From CAWCPR01 sp963797475 (lineage in GTDB: Bacteria; Chloroflexota; Anaerolineae; Anaerolineales; UBA4823): a DNA stretch of 64,000 nt. Under the pieces are notes generated by a model. The model saw nothing but the letters and a program-made list of their open reading frames with translations. It searched no databases and was not told the origin of the DNA. The DNA lies in NCBI GenBank assembly GCA_963797475.1, contig CAWCPR010000019.1, forward strand, positions 195,172-259,171, read 5' to 3'. Positions 63,986-64,000 of this stretch are shown in pieces. Position numbers and translations under genes: made by a program. Every line of letters begins with the position of its first letter. The first letter of the stretch is position 1.

Positions 63986-64000
63986 GCCCCCGTAGCTCAA
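63986..64000 (+). tRNA. 5' end of a tRNA gene (identity not determinable)
   Basis: GCCCCCG (acceptor 5' strand) is followed by TAGCTCAA, the standard bases 8-15 of tRNA (U8, A9, D-stem GCTC, A14). The window ends before the anticodon. Confidence 0.75.

Noticed and set aside
1..64000. General recoding of UGA as Trp
   Set aside because: Many intact genes end with TGA (for example the NBR1-Ig lipoprotein at 3153-3155) and use TGG for Trp.

Overview
The window looks like chromosome from a Chloroflexota bacterium, probably Anaerolineae. That is an inference from the ensemble: NBR1-Ig and zinc-ribbon lipoproteins with Thr/Pro linkers, a MoeA fused to a periplasmic-binding-like domain, a ruvB-DUF2905-queA cluster, sigma-54 with an inserted zinc ribbon, and many PAS/GAF signalling proteins. 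No rRNA, CRISPR array, prophage or plasmid module was seen. Base composition is mixed and moderate, and genes lie on both strands in short operons.

Layout. 1-3.1 kb: the 3' part of a zinc-ribbon/MmpS-like protein is cut by the window edge, followed by a complete IS1182-family element (1047-2793) that split an acyltransferase gene. 3.1-13.9 kb: NBR1-Ig lipoprotein, fmt, histidine phosphatase, ketopantoate-reductase homologue, pyrimidine-nucleoside phosphorylase (frameshifted), a diguanylate cyclase, and the ruvB(frameshifted)-DUF2905-queA-UDG operon. 13.9-20.1 kb: upp, a Ser/Thr kinase with a propeller sensor, a 46-aa ORF behind a good promoter, and the glyoxylate-shunt pair aceB-aceA. 20.1-24.7 kb: a NarL-type two-component pair, cupredoxin and cytochrome c lipoproteins, Bcp, and a stand-alone receiver. 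24.7-31.0 kb: two molybdotransferases flanking a polysaccharide deacetylase, a UbiA prenyltransferase, DinB, and a rhodanese whose frame continues through a UGA codon (candidate selenoprotein). 31-35 kb: a P1B-4-like metal ATPase with its ArsR regulator and operator, and proline dehydrogenase.

The most unusual region is 35.1-54.4 kb. It encodes sigma-54, a soluble NtrB-like kinase and an NtrC-like activator lacking a DNA-binding domain. Three -24/-12 promoters match the sigma-54 consensus: before rpoN (35162), before a five-gene operon (41492) and before a three-gene operon (45668). The five-gene operon encodes a TIM-barrel-like protein, an FtsZ paralogue with a damaged T7 catalytic loop, an 81-aa protein, a small membrane protein and an LCP-like membrane protein. 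The three-gene operon encodes a two-TM protein, an 1881-aa TPR protein and an 888-aa caspase/gingipain-fold peptidase. The C-terminal domain of that peptidase resembles the 81-aa protein, which ties the two operons together. I infer an inducible sigma-54 system joining a tubulin homologue, a TPR scaffold and a clan-CD protease; its function is unknown.

54.4-64 kb: an SxxK serine hydrolase with an in-frame TGA, an EamA transporter with a 15-bp palindrome, alanine racemase, a full branched-chain amino-acid ABC transporter, and the first 15 bases of a tRNA at the right edge.

Two single-base losses in homopolymers (ruvB, nucleoside phosphorylase) and one TGG-to-TGA change may be sequence errors and should be checked against reads. 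The rhodanese UGA has independent support: it sits at a usual Cys position and is followed by a SECIS-like hairpin.
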